Shown piece after piece: positions 13,204-22,536 of a DNA stretch of 64,000 bases (position 1 is the first letter of the stretch; each line of letters opens with the position of its first letter). The DNA lies in assembly GCF_000516985.1 (NCBI RefSeq), contig NW_006917097.1, positions 1,674,001 to 1,738,000 of the forward strand. The letters run 5' to 3'. A program made the position numbers and the translations under genes. The notes under the pieces were generated by a model. It did not search any database and was not told the DNA's origin. It saw only the letters and a program-made list of their open reading frames with translations. This stretch comes from Pestalotiopsis fici W106-1. Its lineage: Eukaryota; Ascomycota; Sordariomycetes; Amphisphaeriales; Sporocadaceae.

Positions 13204-14625
13204 CTAGTCATCGAACTTGAAACTTTGGCTTCTGTTGATGTCGAGCGGACCACCTCTGTAGGCACCACGCTTCTTCTTGTTCTTCTCCTTGGTGAAGCCC
13301 TTGCCCCGAGTGACAATCAGGTCCTCGTGAGCCTTCTGACCGTAGCCGTCCTGGATATAGGCGTTGGATGACAACTCGTTATGAACATAGACGTCTTTCT
13401 TAATGCGCGAGAAGGGCTCGTTCTGTGGTCGCTTGTTGCCATTCTTTCCTCTGTTGTTGTGCTTGAATGTAGTTGGGTCCGGAGGCAGAGGGGCAAACTC
13501 GGGAGAGGCCTTGCCCAGTGTGGCAGAGGTATCAGAGCCCGTGCCGTTGGCAGCAGATTCCTTCTTGACCTCCTTCTTCACATCTTCGGCATCAGAGTCC
13601 GAGTCGCTGCTAGAGGACGAGTCGCTGTCAGACTCGGGCAGAGGGACCTTGGCGGCGACCTCGGCTTCCGATTCAGAGTCGGAGTCAGAGTCAGAGGACG
13701 AGTCGGAATCGGACGAATCAGATGAGTCGGAGCTGTCTTGAGCGGCTTCAGTCTTGACCTTGGCAGCCTCGTCGTCGGAAGAATCAGAGTCGGAGGAGTC
13801 AGAGGAATCAGACGAGTCGGATGAGGAAGACGATGAGTCGCTCGAGGCAGTCTTGACCTTCTTGACCTTGGGCTTTTCGTCCTCGGAGTCTGAGCTGGAG
13901 TCAGAGTCTGACTCGGACGAGGAAGAAGAGCTCTCGCTGTCAGACTTGGCCTTGCGCTTCAGGCGGTTGGTTGTAGCCGGCTTTGCAGGGGCCTTTGCAG
14001 CTTCATCGTCGCTGTCGCTGTCGCTATCCGAGCTATCGCTAGAGCTGGAGCTCGAGCTCGAGCTAGACGAGGAGTCGCTATCATCATTGGCAGCAGGAGC
14101 ATCGGCCATGTCGACATCTTTGCCCGAGTCGGAGTCAGAGTCGGAGTCGCTGTCACTATCGCTGCTCGAGTCGCTCTCGCTGCTGCTGCTGACCTTGGTA
14201 ACCTCGAGAATCTCCTTCTTGGCGACGGCGGGGGTGGCATCCTTGTTGGAGAAGGTCTCCCATGTCTGGAAGACGCTGACAAGCGAGTGGTGGCCCTTCT
14301 TCTGATCCTTCTTCTTCTTCTTGTCGGCCTCTGACTTCCAACCCTTATCGGCTCGGTGCTTCTTGAACTCGCGGTGGGCATCGGCAAAGCCTGAGCCAGA
14401 CAAGAAGTCTTCGACCAGATCCATCAGCTGGGCAGGAGGGGCGCCAGCAGAGGCTGCCGACGGAGCCTCCTTCTTGGAAACCTTCTTGGTCTTGGCCATG
14501 TTGGAAGAAGAGTTTGTAGCAGATGCGGCAGCGGTCGTGCTCGTGCTGTTACTGTTATTGGAGAAAAGCCACGCTGGAGGTCCAGAGGTGGAATTGACGG
14601 ATGTCGATTGGGAGTTTGCAGGCAT
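13204..14625 (-). CDS. SRP40: SRP40/Nopp140-like nucleolar phosphoprotein
   Basis: A 473-residue intronless protein. A LisH-like segment lies at about residues 64-96 (LMDLVEDFLSGSGFADAHREF). It is followed by long alternating Ser/Asp-Glu tracts broken by Lys/Ala/Pro linkers (about 140-370), the classic CK2-phosphorylated Nopp140 pattern. The SRP40 C-terminal domain occupies about 402-470, with PFSRI, then GYGQKAHEDLIVTRGKGF and KKKRGAYRGG. The family acts as a nucleolar chaperone for snoRNPs and in rRNA synthesis. A second in-frame ATG at residue 43 (MAKTKK, 14499) is a plausible alternative start. The last residues, SFKFDD, are where I would expect the family to end, yet the frame continues openly past the stop (see 12934-13203). 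Repeat-rich DNA makes the Ser/acidic region prone to length change. Confidence 0.88.
   Translation of the reverse strand: MPANSQSTSVNSTSGPPAWLFSNNSNSTSTTAAASATNSSSNMAKTKKVSKKEAPSAASAGAPPAQLMDLVEDFLSGSGFADAHREFKKHRADKGWKSEADKKKKKDQKKGHHSLVSVFQTWETFSNKDATPAVAKKEILEVTKVSSSSESDSSSDSDSDSDSDSDSGKDVDMADAPAANDDSDSSSSSSSSSSSSDSSDSDSDSDDEAAKAPAKPATTNRLKRKAKSDSESSSSSSESDSDSSSDSEDEKPKVKKVKTASSDSSSSSSDSSDSSDSSDSDSSDDEAAKVKTEAAQDSSDSSDSSDSDSSSDSDSDSESEAEVAAKVPLPESDSDSSSSSDSDSDAEDVKKEVKKESAANGTGSDTSATLGKASPEFAPLPPDPTTFKHNNRGKNGNKRPQNEPFSRIKKDVYVHNELSSNAYIQDGYGQKAHEDLIVTRGKGFTKEKNKKKRGAYRGGPLDINRSQSFKFDD
13580..14190. repeat. Imperfect Ser/Asp-Glu codon repeats, open on both strands
   Basis: The region is built from short GAC/TCG/TCC/AGC-like repeats that encode the acidic serine tracts of SRP40 on the minus strand. 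The complement also reads as acidic serine-rich (ESES-type) sequence, giving an antisense open frame at 13754-14305. I regard that frame as a by-product of codon complementarity rather than a gene. Confidence 0.7.
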
Positions 14626-15762
14626 GGAAGAGGAAAACTCCTTGACAAACCGGATTGAACTAAATAATCCTCAGTCGCAAGATGGAAGCAAGAAACGCGA
14701 TCATCAGTTGCGCCGTCTCAAGCCTGGGAAAAAAATTGTGGATTGCGACAGCCCATAACTTTTTTTGCCCGTTATCGCTTTCACCGCTTGCGTGAACAGG
14801 TTAAGCTCGAGAATTGGGACGCAGGCGGCAGGGGTCCCCAATTGACCCCCCCACTAAACCCCCCTCTAAACCTTAGCTTGATTCACGCGGCGCTGTTCCG
14901 TACAGACACAGAATTGTGCTAACCTTGTGCACGATGCACATGTACATTTATGTACGCTCGTCTTGGTAGTACGTATAGCGGCATACCATACCCTGCTGTA
15001 ACGCTGCTGTCAACGCCAGGCAACCAGTTTCAACACTCGCTTGGCTTTCGGGCATCGTCAACAATAACGACAAGTGGGTGACATGCATTCCCAAGAATAA
15101 AAGCAGTGAACCATGAAGATCAGTGAGAAATCAGTCTATTTTAATACTGTAATACAAAATCATACAGTCAGAGAGAAAGCCTGTAGTTGGCCATTTCTAA
15201 GTTCGTTGCATATCAGCTACTAGTGCCCTAGGTCATATCGTAAATCCCCAGCTCTTGAACTTGCATTGACACTATGCTCTCCGAAATCATCGCATAACTA
15301 ATATGGACAATGATCAGCATTCTGTATTTCTGATTGCTCACATCATAAAGACTCATATCAGTGTCTTGCGTTGGCTCAGACTTGCCGCCAGCATGCGTTG
15401 GCAGTGTTGAAGACCCGCTTCATGGCACTGCAGAATCCTTCGCCTATTCCTGAGGTATCAGATCACACTCCGCTTGCCCAACACCTTCCTGACATTGGAC
15501 GCGGTCCCAAATACTAGGCACCGACATTTCTGTGCCGCTCACCCTTGAGGCTGTGTACAATTGGGTGGTTGCGGCAAAACCCCTCTTTGGGAGGTGATTA
15601 TAGAAATGCCAGTTTACCTCGACTGAACGTGATTATTTACTGCATATATATATGTTTATGTGTTGTGATATCTCAACATTATTTGTTTCTTATTCAGATC
15701 GTTCAGCAGTTCCAAGAGCGCCCATTCGTTTATCAAGCACTTAACTTATCAAGGACCAAGTC
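14626..15762. other. Divergent promoter region, no gene seen
   Basis: Intergenic space between the divergently transcribed SRP40 (minus) and the four-helix membrane protein gene (plus). No open frame with coding character and no RNA gene was seen. An AT-rich patch lies at about 15640-15660. Confidence 0.6.
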
Positions 15763-16572
15763 ATGGACTCTCGAGATTCGTCCATCGACGAGGCCCGTCC
15801 TCTCAATCCCAATGGCGATCGAGTAGATGCAAAGACTGCCTCCATCTCTCCACCGCGATTCGAATATTCTGAACATGGACGAACCCGTCAACTGGCGTTC
15901 CCCTTGATCGCCGTATTGAGACATCTCGTTGTCATTTTCACCTTTGCCAATATTCTCATCCAGTTGATCTCGGAGCCAAGAATGGGCGTCGAGGTCTTCC
16001 TCGTCGTCTGGGACTTTTTCATCCTGTTTGGCAGTCTCGTGGCGTTGATAGTTGAGACCTACAACGGAAAACAGAACAACCGTCTCCCCAGCCTTGGCAT
16101 CACGCTTGGTGACAAGACCTACTACCTCATGGGCGGTCCCCCGCAACACAGCTACATGTTCATCCCCGAGCAGCACTCGATGCCCGCGGACCGGAGCCGC
16201 ACCTTTGCGCGGGTCGCATCTTTTGTCGTCGACCTCAACCTGGTCGTCTTCTTGCTCACCTTTTCCGTCATCAGTGTAACGAATGGAAGGTACTGGGCAA
16301 AGTATGAAATGTCCGACAGCATCGAAAGCGTGGCCATTCTGCACTTTATAGTCGTGTAAGTTTTCATTGCGCCGCGAGCAAACTGTCCGCCTCAACGTGG
16401 GAAGACAAGCTAACTTTTTCTGTTCTCTGCCAGAGCCTTCATGTTTATCCTTCTCCTTGTACGAATCATCAGTGCCCGTACTGGTAGCACGGTCTCTCTG
16501 AAACTGAGTTTGGAGGAGGACGAAAAATCTGGTCTCCAATTGCCAGACGATGATGTGCCACGTGGAGTTTGA
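15763..16572 (+). CDS. Four-helix fungal membrane protein, unknown function
   Basis: Two exons (15763-16355 and 16434-16572) encode 243 residues. The 78-base intron has a GTAAGT donor, a CTAAC branch site and a CAG acceptor, and splicing joins the fourth hydrophobic segment in frame. Predicted transmembrane helices are at about residues 46-69, 76-97, 149-172 and 189-212. The N-terminal 40 residues are polar, and the C-terminal tail is acidic (EEDEKS). A conserved-looking loop between helices 2 and 3 holds LGDKTYYLMGGPP. The topology resembles MARVEL-like four-helix proteins, but I see no diagnostic motif and name no function. An antisense open frame covering nearly the whole gene (15733-16581) is a shadow. 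The gene converges on the PEX11-family gene, with a perfect hairpin between their ends. Confidence 0.75.
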
Positions 16573-16895
16573 GGAAATCATGCCTCATTCGAGGTTTTAT
16601 CTACTCCGAGATCATCATCAGCCAAGTTCATCTACCTATAGCATCATGCTAGTGTTACTCGCCATGCTTTGTCTCATCCTTGATCACACCATGGGATTTA
16701 TAGTATTATGTACTCAGTCATACACTCCTTTAGACAGATAACGGTGTGCTGGTTCCGGCATCAGAAGAGGGTTGAGACTTTTCTGGTTCATTTCGTCCGT
16801 GGTTCTTTCATTTAGTACTCTATCTCGTCTTGAGTTTCTATAGTCTATGTATTTTTCTTGTTCATAGCAAAACAAGCATAACATTTGCCAAGTAT

Positions 16896-16944
16896 TCATC
16901 AGAATTGCGAATGGAAATTCTGATGACATTCGCAATTCTGATGA
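16896..16944. repeat. Perfect 18-bp inverted repeat in a convergent 3' region
   Basis: The arms at 16896-16913 and 16927-16944 are perfect reverse complements (18 bp) around a 13-base loop. The right arm ends 11 bases before the last base of the PEX11 coding sequence, so the hairpin lies in that 3' UTR, and it is about 320 bases after the stop of the convergent membrane protein gene. The loop repeats ATTCTGATGA, also present at the end of the right arm. It may be a bidirectional end-formation or stability element, or a small mobile-element scar. Confidence 0.85.
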
Positions 16945-16955
16945 GATCAATCGCA

Positions 16956-18350
16956 TCATTCGTGTTGGCCAACCTCGCGGCCACATCTGTCCCATACGTC
17001 CAACCCCGTCAGCACGGTCGTGATAAACATGACGACTCCAACTGTCCCGGGGTCAGCGTCGATCCAACCGACAATGACTCCAGGCAGTACAATATCGAGG
17101 GCATTGGCTGCGATGGCCCGGCCTAAACCCCGGAGTTTTGCCCTCACTTCCCTCCTCCACAACACCCTTCTCTTCCTAGTCTGCTTGACGAGGCCCTTTA
17201 GCCGCTCTTGTTCCTTTCTCACGTCAAACTCCTCATCGGGGTCAAAGTCAACCGCAGCCGGCCCACTCGTTTGCTGCTGCTGCTCCTTGTCCTCCTTCCT
17301 CTGGGCACCATCCGCCCCAGAAACCTTTTCGCTCTGCGTGACATCGCCCACGGGAGGCACCGGCGTGTACGCGAGCACCTTGAGCGCCTTGAGCAGCCCC
17401 GACAGCACGCTGCAGACGAGGGAAAACAGCCAGAAGCGCTGCGCCTCGACGGTGACGGTGCGCTCCCACGCCGGCGTCCACGCCCGCAGCCCGTCAATCT
17501 GCAGCGCGTCGACGAGGGTGCTGCTCTCGAGCAAGAGGTACATGCCGTTGAATGTGCGGCCAAAGACGTCGAGGTAGGCTTCGAGATGGACCCAAAAAGG
17601 TCGCTTCTTTTTTGTCTTGGATGACCATGACGATGTGCCGCTAGTCGGCTCGGCTGCCGCTATGCTGGTGTACAATTTCTGCGCCGCGTGAAACGAGTCC
17701 AAGAACCGGAACACGCGGAAAAAGCGTCTGGCCAGACCTAGACGCTGACGCAAGATGAGAAGGACGACATGGATCTCTGCATAGGACGGCGGTGCAGTAA
17801 CACTGAACTCCAGCAGGCTTATAAAGAGACCAAGCAGAACCGGATATGATGACAGTATCTGTGCTATCGACTGGAGCAATCGAAATATTCTTTCTAGGCC
17901 GACTGCGCAAAAGTCAGCACATAGTTCGAAGATCTAGTGGCAAGAAACATCTATCGACTGAGAGCTCAATGAGCGCAGCTGTGGATGCATTGCCAGATAT
18001 GTGATTTCGGGCCAATCTGCGTTGCAGCCTCCGGTCTAATGGGTTCTGGTCTTTCCATACTGATACCACTGACACCAGTTATACCTATATTCTAAGAATA
18101 TTTCGTGGTATGTACCTGTTGCTGGTCGGTATGCCTTGCCCATACAGCTAGAACCGGCCCGCTGCGGCTTCGTTATGCACCATCAAGAACGTCGTTGAAC
18201 AACATCAGGGTGACTATACATAGCAGACTTATACTCTTGTGTACTCATTACAATATCTCTCTGGGTTCATGTGCCAGGGAAAAGAGTAGAAAGCGTCTTA
18301 CCTGAGTCCGTGGTAAAGCGGATGAATTGCTCAAATGTGTGCGACGACAT
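16956..18350 (-). CDS. PEX11-family peroxisomal membrane protein
   Basis: Two exons are proposed: exon 1 at 18302-18350 (16 codons plus one base, beginning MSSHTFEQFIRFTTDS) and exon 2 at 16956-17902. The 399-base intron starts GTAAGA and ends GCGCAG. Together they give 331 residues, with the junction reading TTDSVGLERIFRLLQS, which matches the amphipathic N-terminal start of PEX11 proteins. Further family features are LGLARRFFRVFRFLDSF and a hydrophobic C-terminal segment (LDIVLPGVIVGW, then VVMFITTVL). An acidic, Gln-rich linker lies at about residues 210-245. PEX11 proteins remodel and divide peroxisomes; this resembles the fungal PEX11C/GIM5 branch. Without exon 1 the frame has only a TTG start, which supports the split. 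The intron is long for this window, so an additional small exon cannot be excluded. Confidence 0.78.
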
Positions 18351-19022
18351 GACGCTCCAGTAGTCCACAGTGAACGGCGAGCCAGAGCACTACCTCCTTC
18401 TACCAATAATCGGACGATTTGGATCCCATGCGACGAACTCCGAAAAGAAAAGAGATACAAGATCGCAAGATTACTTTTGAGAACCAATTGAATTGATCGA
18501 AGCGGTTGATGCTGTCGGATGCTTTAATCACCAAAGGTCGGCATGCACTGGATATTGAGCCAAGCAAGGTAAGAATCGCCTAGAGCGCTAAAAGACCAGT
18601 GAGAAATGTGGTTCAGTTACGCTAAAGAGGAGGACCGAAGAATCCCTGCAACGTCATCGATCCCCTCAAGTCAAGGCACACTGGGCATAGGCAAGGAAAG
18701 CAGAACTAGAATTCTCGTTCCACCCAGAATTGTTTGTCCTGCATACAAGAGGCAATACCACCAAGAGATTGATGCACAACAACAATAGTTTTTTTTGGTT
18801 GAATTATTTTTTCAGTTTTCTTAGTTCTGTCGTTTTTCTGTGACTGTAGTCAAATACAAGATGCCTTCTATACCATCTATGGGGTATAGTCTCCTTTTCC
18901 ATCTATCGTCACTCGTTCCCAAATCTAGTATGTGGGTTTCCGCGAGCCACTTCCTGGGCTTTAAATCAGAAAAAAGTATTGCATAGCGGCGTGTGTTGTG
19001 ACTCGTTCTGTCAAGTCGATGC
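18351..19022. other. Intergenic, no gene seen
   Basis: The stretch lies between the PEX11 start and the end of the phosphoglycerate-mutase-like gene, both on the minus strand. It holds the PEX11 promoter and the 3' UTR of the neighbour. No coding frame is supported. Confidence 0.6.
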
Positions 19023-19866
19023 TTAGTTGGCCTTTCCGTTGGCTGCCTTCTCGCGGGCTTCGAGATCGACGCGGTTCTCTTCCTCCACCATGTCCTGAAC
19101 AACCTGTCGAAGCTGGCGGTGCTCCGTCTCGGTTAGGCCTACGGCACTGCCACGACGGCGACGCCAGCTCGAGTTTGTCTCTTGTAGCTTAGCCTCGGGA
19201 TCCTCACCGCTGGGGTCCTTGAACTCATAGGAACGGCACTCGGTGTTTGCCCAGCCAGTTGCTGCAAATCCGCGTTAGCATTAGAGTCTTGATGCCGTGC
19301 AACTTTGGGAATAACATACCTCCACCCTTGGGAATGCCCTCCCAGTCACCTGTGAGAAAGTGCACAAAACCGCCGTGTGTCACGAGGACAATCTGGGCAT
19401 CATCGCCGTGCTGCTTGGCCAAGTCTCTGAGGTAGCGTCTTGCGTCCTTGGCTCGGGCGTCCAACTTGGTAGGATCGGGGTAGTAGCGAGACGAAGGAGA
19501 CTTGTCATTCCATCCCTCCCAGCATTGCGAGAAGTCAACCTTGTCGCCAAACTCGGCCTTGATCTTGGCAACATCTGAGCCATGGTCGCAAGGATTAAGC
19601 GACAACTCCTGGGCATCAGGCAAGGCAATCACCACCTTGCCGCGCTTGACGACAGGCTCAAAGGAGTATAGGCATGTGTACAGGGTGCGTCTGAGAGGTG
19701 ATGCGACGAGATGGGTGATCTTATCATGGTGCTCGAATGCATCTCTCAAGTTGCGGCACTGCTGCAGACCGAGCTCTGTCAGATCGGGATCGGGTAGCTT
19801 CTCGTTCTCATGGTTCAAGTTGTGGTAGCCCTGTGCGTGACGCACGAGATGAACAATGGGAGCCAT
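19023..19866 (-). CDS. Histidine phosphatase (phosphoglycerate mutase-like)
   Basis: Two exons (19320-19866 and 19023-19261) encode 261 residues. The 58-base intron (GTATGT donor, CTAAC branch, CAG acceptor) falls after IPKGG and keeps phase. Branch-1 histidine phosphatase motifs are clear: LVRHAQG with R9 and H10 (Ala replaces the usual Gly of RHG), SPLRR at about 56-60, the acidic catalytic region DAQELS around E87, and VTHGGF with H164. The C-terminal exon ends in a charged helix (DMVEEENRV...). Fungal proteins of this type are cytosolic phosphatases of uncertain substrate; the sequence does not indicate glycolytic mutase activity. Reading through the intron would give a shorter 213-residue product with an unrelated tail. 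Confidence 0.88.
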
Positions 19867-21722
19867 GTTCTGTGTCTTGATGGCAATTGGATTTGAGTCT
19901 GAGGAGGAATGTGAAAGATTGAGAGGATGATGACAAGGTCTGGGGAAATCCGATAGAATTCGCTGCGTTGATTAATAGACGTTTTGGGAATGCCCTAGAA
20001 TCTGCCTTTCAAGGTATGCAAGTATTACCTCACGAGCAACTTATGGATTCCGGCGCGGCGTTTTATGGGGAAGCGGACCAGGCAGTGTCAATCCCGCCGG
20101 GGGGAGGGAAAGAAAGTGTGACGGTGACAATGCTTGGGCTTGTTTGTTAATCAGACTGCAGGATTGGCTGGCAAGGCGAAAGAACAGGACTTCTTGTCCT
20201 AGTATCGGCAATCCACAGCGGTCCTCACTCAGCTTCGGAGTACAGCTGACCGAAGGAAAACTCACGGGCATCCGACCTCGGTGGGGATGGCGCACGCGGC
20301 CTAGAAGGTGACGCCAATTGGGCGGCGGCGGCTGGCGGTCGACTATTACGGAATACTGCCAAAGAGCCTAGCTGTCGGTGACAATCCACCGATCATTCGA
20401 GTCATCGCTCCACCGGTGCCCGGCGCCTGAATCGTATAAATAGCAGAGGTTGAACGCTCCAATTACCGCCTCTGATCCATAGGTGATTCACACGTAAGAA
20501 CCGCTACACAGGACGACCCTGTATCCTGGCACGGATATCGCCTTCATACAAAATAGCATATTGCTCAATGGTGACGTGCAAGTCAGCGGTCGGAGCTCTT
20601 TGGATGCCCGCTACCCACCTTGCAGTCTTCCATGGCTTTCTAGAGAGTGCGAGTCGGAAAGAAAGGCTCGTCTTTCTCAGTGTAAAAGCTCTATGAATAT
20701 TCTCGTCCAGTCTGGTATGCAAACAAAACTGAGAAGGCAAAGAAGAAGGCATTCTTCAATCACTTCGGCTTCGCGCTTGGAACCGCGGGCCTTTTCCTGG
20801 GCGCTTGATGGCGCAAAACGCGAGATTAGTTTGTTCCAATAGGGGTACTTCAGCCGCATATCAACGCGACGAGATAGGGAAGTTTGACTTCGGACATGTT
20901 TGATGAGCGTATGACGGCTTCAGTTCCGTCCCCACAAACCAGCCACCATCAACATCAAACTAAACCAACGTCCAACTCAAAGTGTAAATGATAGAAACTG
21001 GGGTTTTGCGCTGGCTAGCTTTCATCATGGATCGGCGCTAGCAATAATGCCAACCGTGCTGTCATCTCCATAGCGTGTGTGTGTCCCTCGATAGAGTCCC
21101 TATTTGTGGAATCCTGAAATGGTATCGCAGGGAGCTGCCGAAATCAGGACACGACAGGGGCAGTTGGTATCCGGCCACCTCACTTGCAATTCATCTGGAG
21201 CTGATCATTTCCGTATGCACCTCCAACAGCCAGACTGCCTGGGAGTTTATGCTTCCTCTTCCACTAAGGTTTGGCAATAGCCAAAGCTGTTCTCATGGCT
21301 AATGGGAAGCAAATTTTGTCTACTGTGTATAGGTAGACACTTGCACAGGCTCGATGTTATCGCCATTGCTTGCAAAACTTGGATAGATAGCCAATCACTG
21401 AACGTTTCAACGCCAAATAGTAGCAGGGAAATCTGTCCTGCGTGCCTGCAGGCCCTGACGGGGGTGGGTTTGGTTGGTCCGTGCCACAGCGGTCGTTAGT
21501 GCCGACTATCATTTGTCGTTTCGTCCAATTTCCAACCCATGACCCCCCCAGGGCGTTGAGCTTGAGATTATTTCAAGGTTCGACAACCTCACTCCGATAA
21601 CCTCAACCCTATCTCAAATTCTTTCTCCTGCATCTCAATCTTGTAGCGTAGACAAACTTTGTTCGTTTCGAGTCGTGACAAGCATCTCTCATAATCCACC
21701 CCATAACACCGTCACCGACACG
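19867..21722. other. Divergent intergenic region, no supported gene
   Basis: A TATAAATA element occurs at 20435-20442 on the plus strand, but no convincing coding frame follows it. A minus-strand frame at 20504-20752 ends in a coding-like stretch (ADLHVTIEQYAILYEGD) but has no clear start or partner exon. It might be a gene relic. Confidence 0.5.
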
Positions 21723-22536
21723 ATGCCTGGAGTTCGTAAGTGCAGAGTCGTTTTTCTCACCACTGGGCACCTTCGCGGTTCTACGCGATAACACGCTTGT
21801 GTCTCGTGTGTCTCGTGGGCGCCTGCCATGAATTTCTACACCGTTCCATGCTTCAACTCCTCAATTACTTGCCGAGAAAGCTAATCGGTTCTGTCCCCAC
21901 AGCATTGGACGCTCTCACCAACCTCAAGGCCAAGCTGAAGGCCGCCTTCTCAAAGAAGGAAAAGCCGGCAAAGACTGCCGATAAGCCTGCTGAGCAGAAG
22001 CCCGCCGAGCAAAAGCCCACTGAGACCAAGCCGGCAGACACGACGACAGCTGCTGCTGCTGCTGCACCCGCAGCGGAGGCCGCTGCTGCTCCCGCGGCCG
22101 AAGCCCCTAAAGCCGACGCTACTCCTGCTGCTACCGAAGCACCCAAGGCGGAGGCACCCAAGGAAGAGACTCCTGCTGCTCGTAAGATTATACTGCCAAC
22201 CGAGGCAAAGGAAAACGTGCTAACGTGACGTCCAGCCGCCCCTGCCGCTGAGCCTGCTGCTCCTGCCACTCCCGCCGCTCCTGCTGCTGCCACTGAGACC
22301 AAGGCTGCAGAGCGTACGTTTCATTCCAGACTGATTTGTTTTTTGCATTAACTGATTTTTGTTCAGCTGCTGCTCCGGCTGCCCCTACCGCTCCTGCCGC
22401 CGAACCTGCCGCCGAGCCTGCTGCTCCCGCTGCTGCTCCCGCTGCTGCAGCTGCTCCCGCCGAGACTGAGGCTCCCAAGGCTGAGGAGAAGGCCGAGGAG
22501 AAGGCTGCTGCTCCCACCCCTGCTCCCGCTGCTTAG
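21723..22536 (+). CDS. Ala/Pro/Glu-rich low-complexity protein with four exons
   Basis: Exons 21723-21735, 21903-22181, 22236-22313 and 22367-22536 encode 179 residues. The start MPGVPLDALTNLKAKLKAAF forms a short amphipathic basic helix. The rest is an Ala/Pro-rich chain with scattered Glu and Lys (for example KPAEQKPAEQKPTE and AEEKAEEKAAAPTPAPAA). All three introns (167, 54 and 53 bases) are phase 1 and interrupt a codon starting with C. They have GTAAGT, GTAAGA and GTACGT donors and CAG acceptors, and the second has a CTAAC branch. Exons 2 and 3 have lengths divisible by three, so skipping keeps the frame. I do not recognise a family; the composition suggests a disordered, possibly structural or stress-related protein. 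Confidence 0.7.

Noticed and set aside
13754..14305. Plus-strand acidic serine-rich protein of 183 residues
   Set aside because: It is the mirror of the SRP40 Ser/acidic repeats; the SRP40 frame has conserved domains at both ends, the antisense frame has none.
15733..16581. Minus-strand frame of 282 codons
   Set aside because: It lies antisense to the spliced four-helix membrane protein; the plus frame has clear transmembrane segments and a phase-keeping intron.
20504..20752. Minus-strand gene ending ADLHVTIEQYAILYEGD
   Set aside because: About 35 residues look coding, but no start, no upstream exon and no family could be found.
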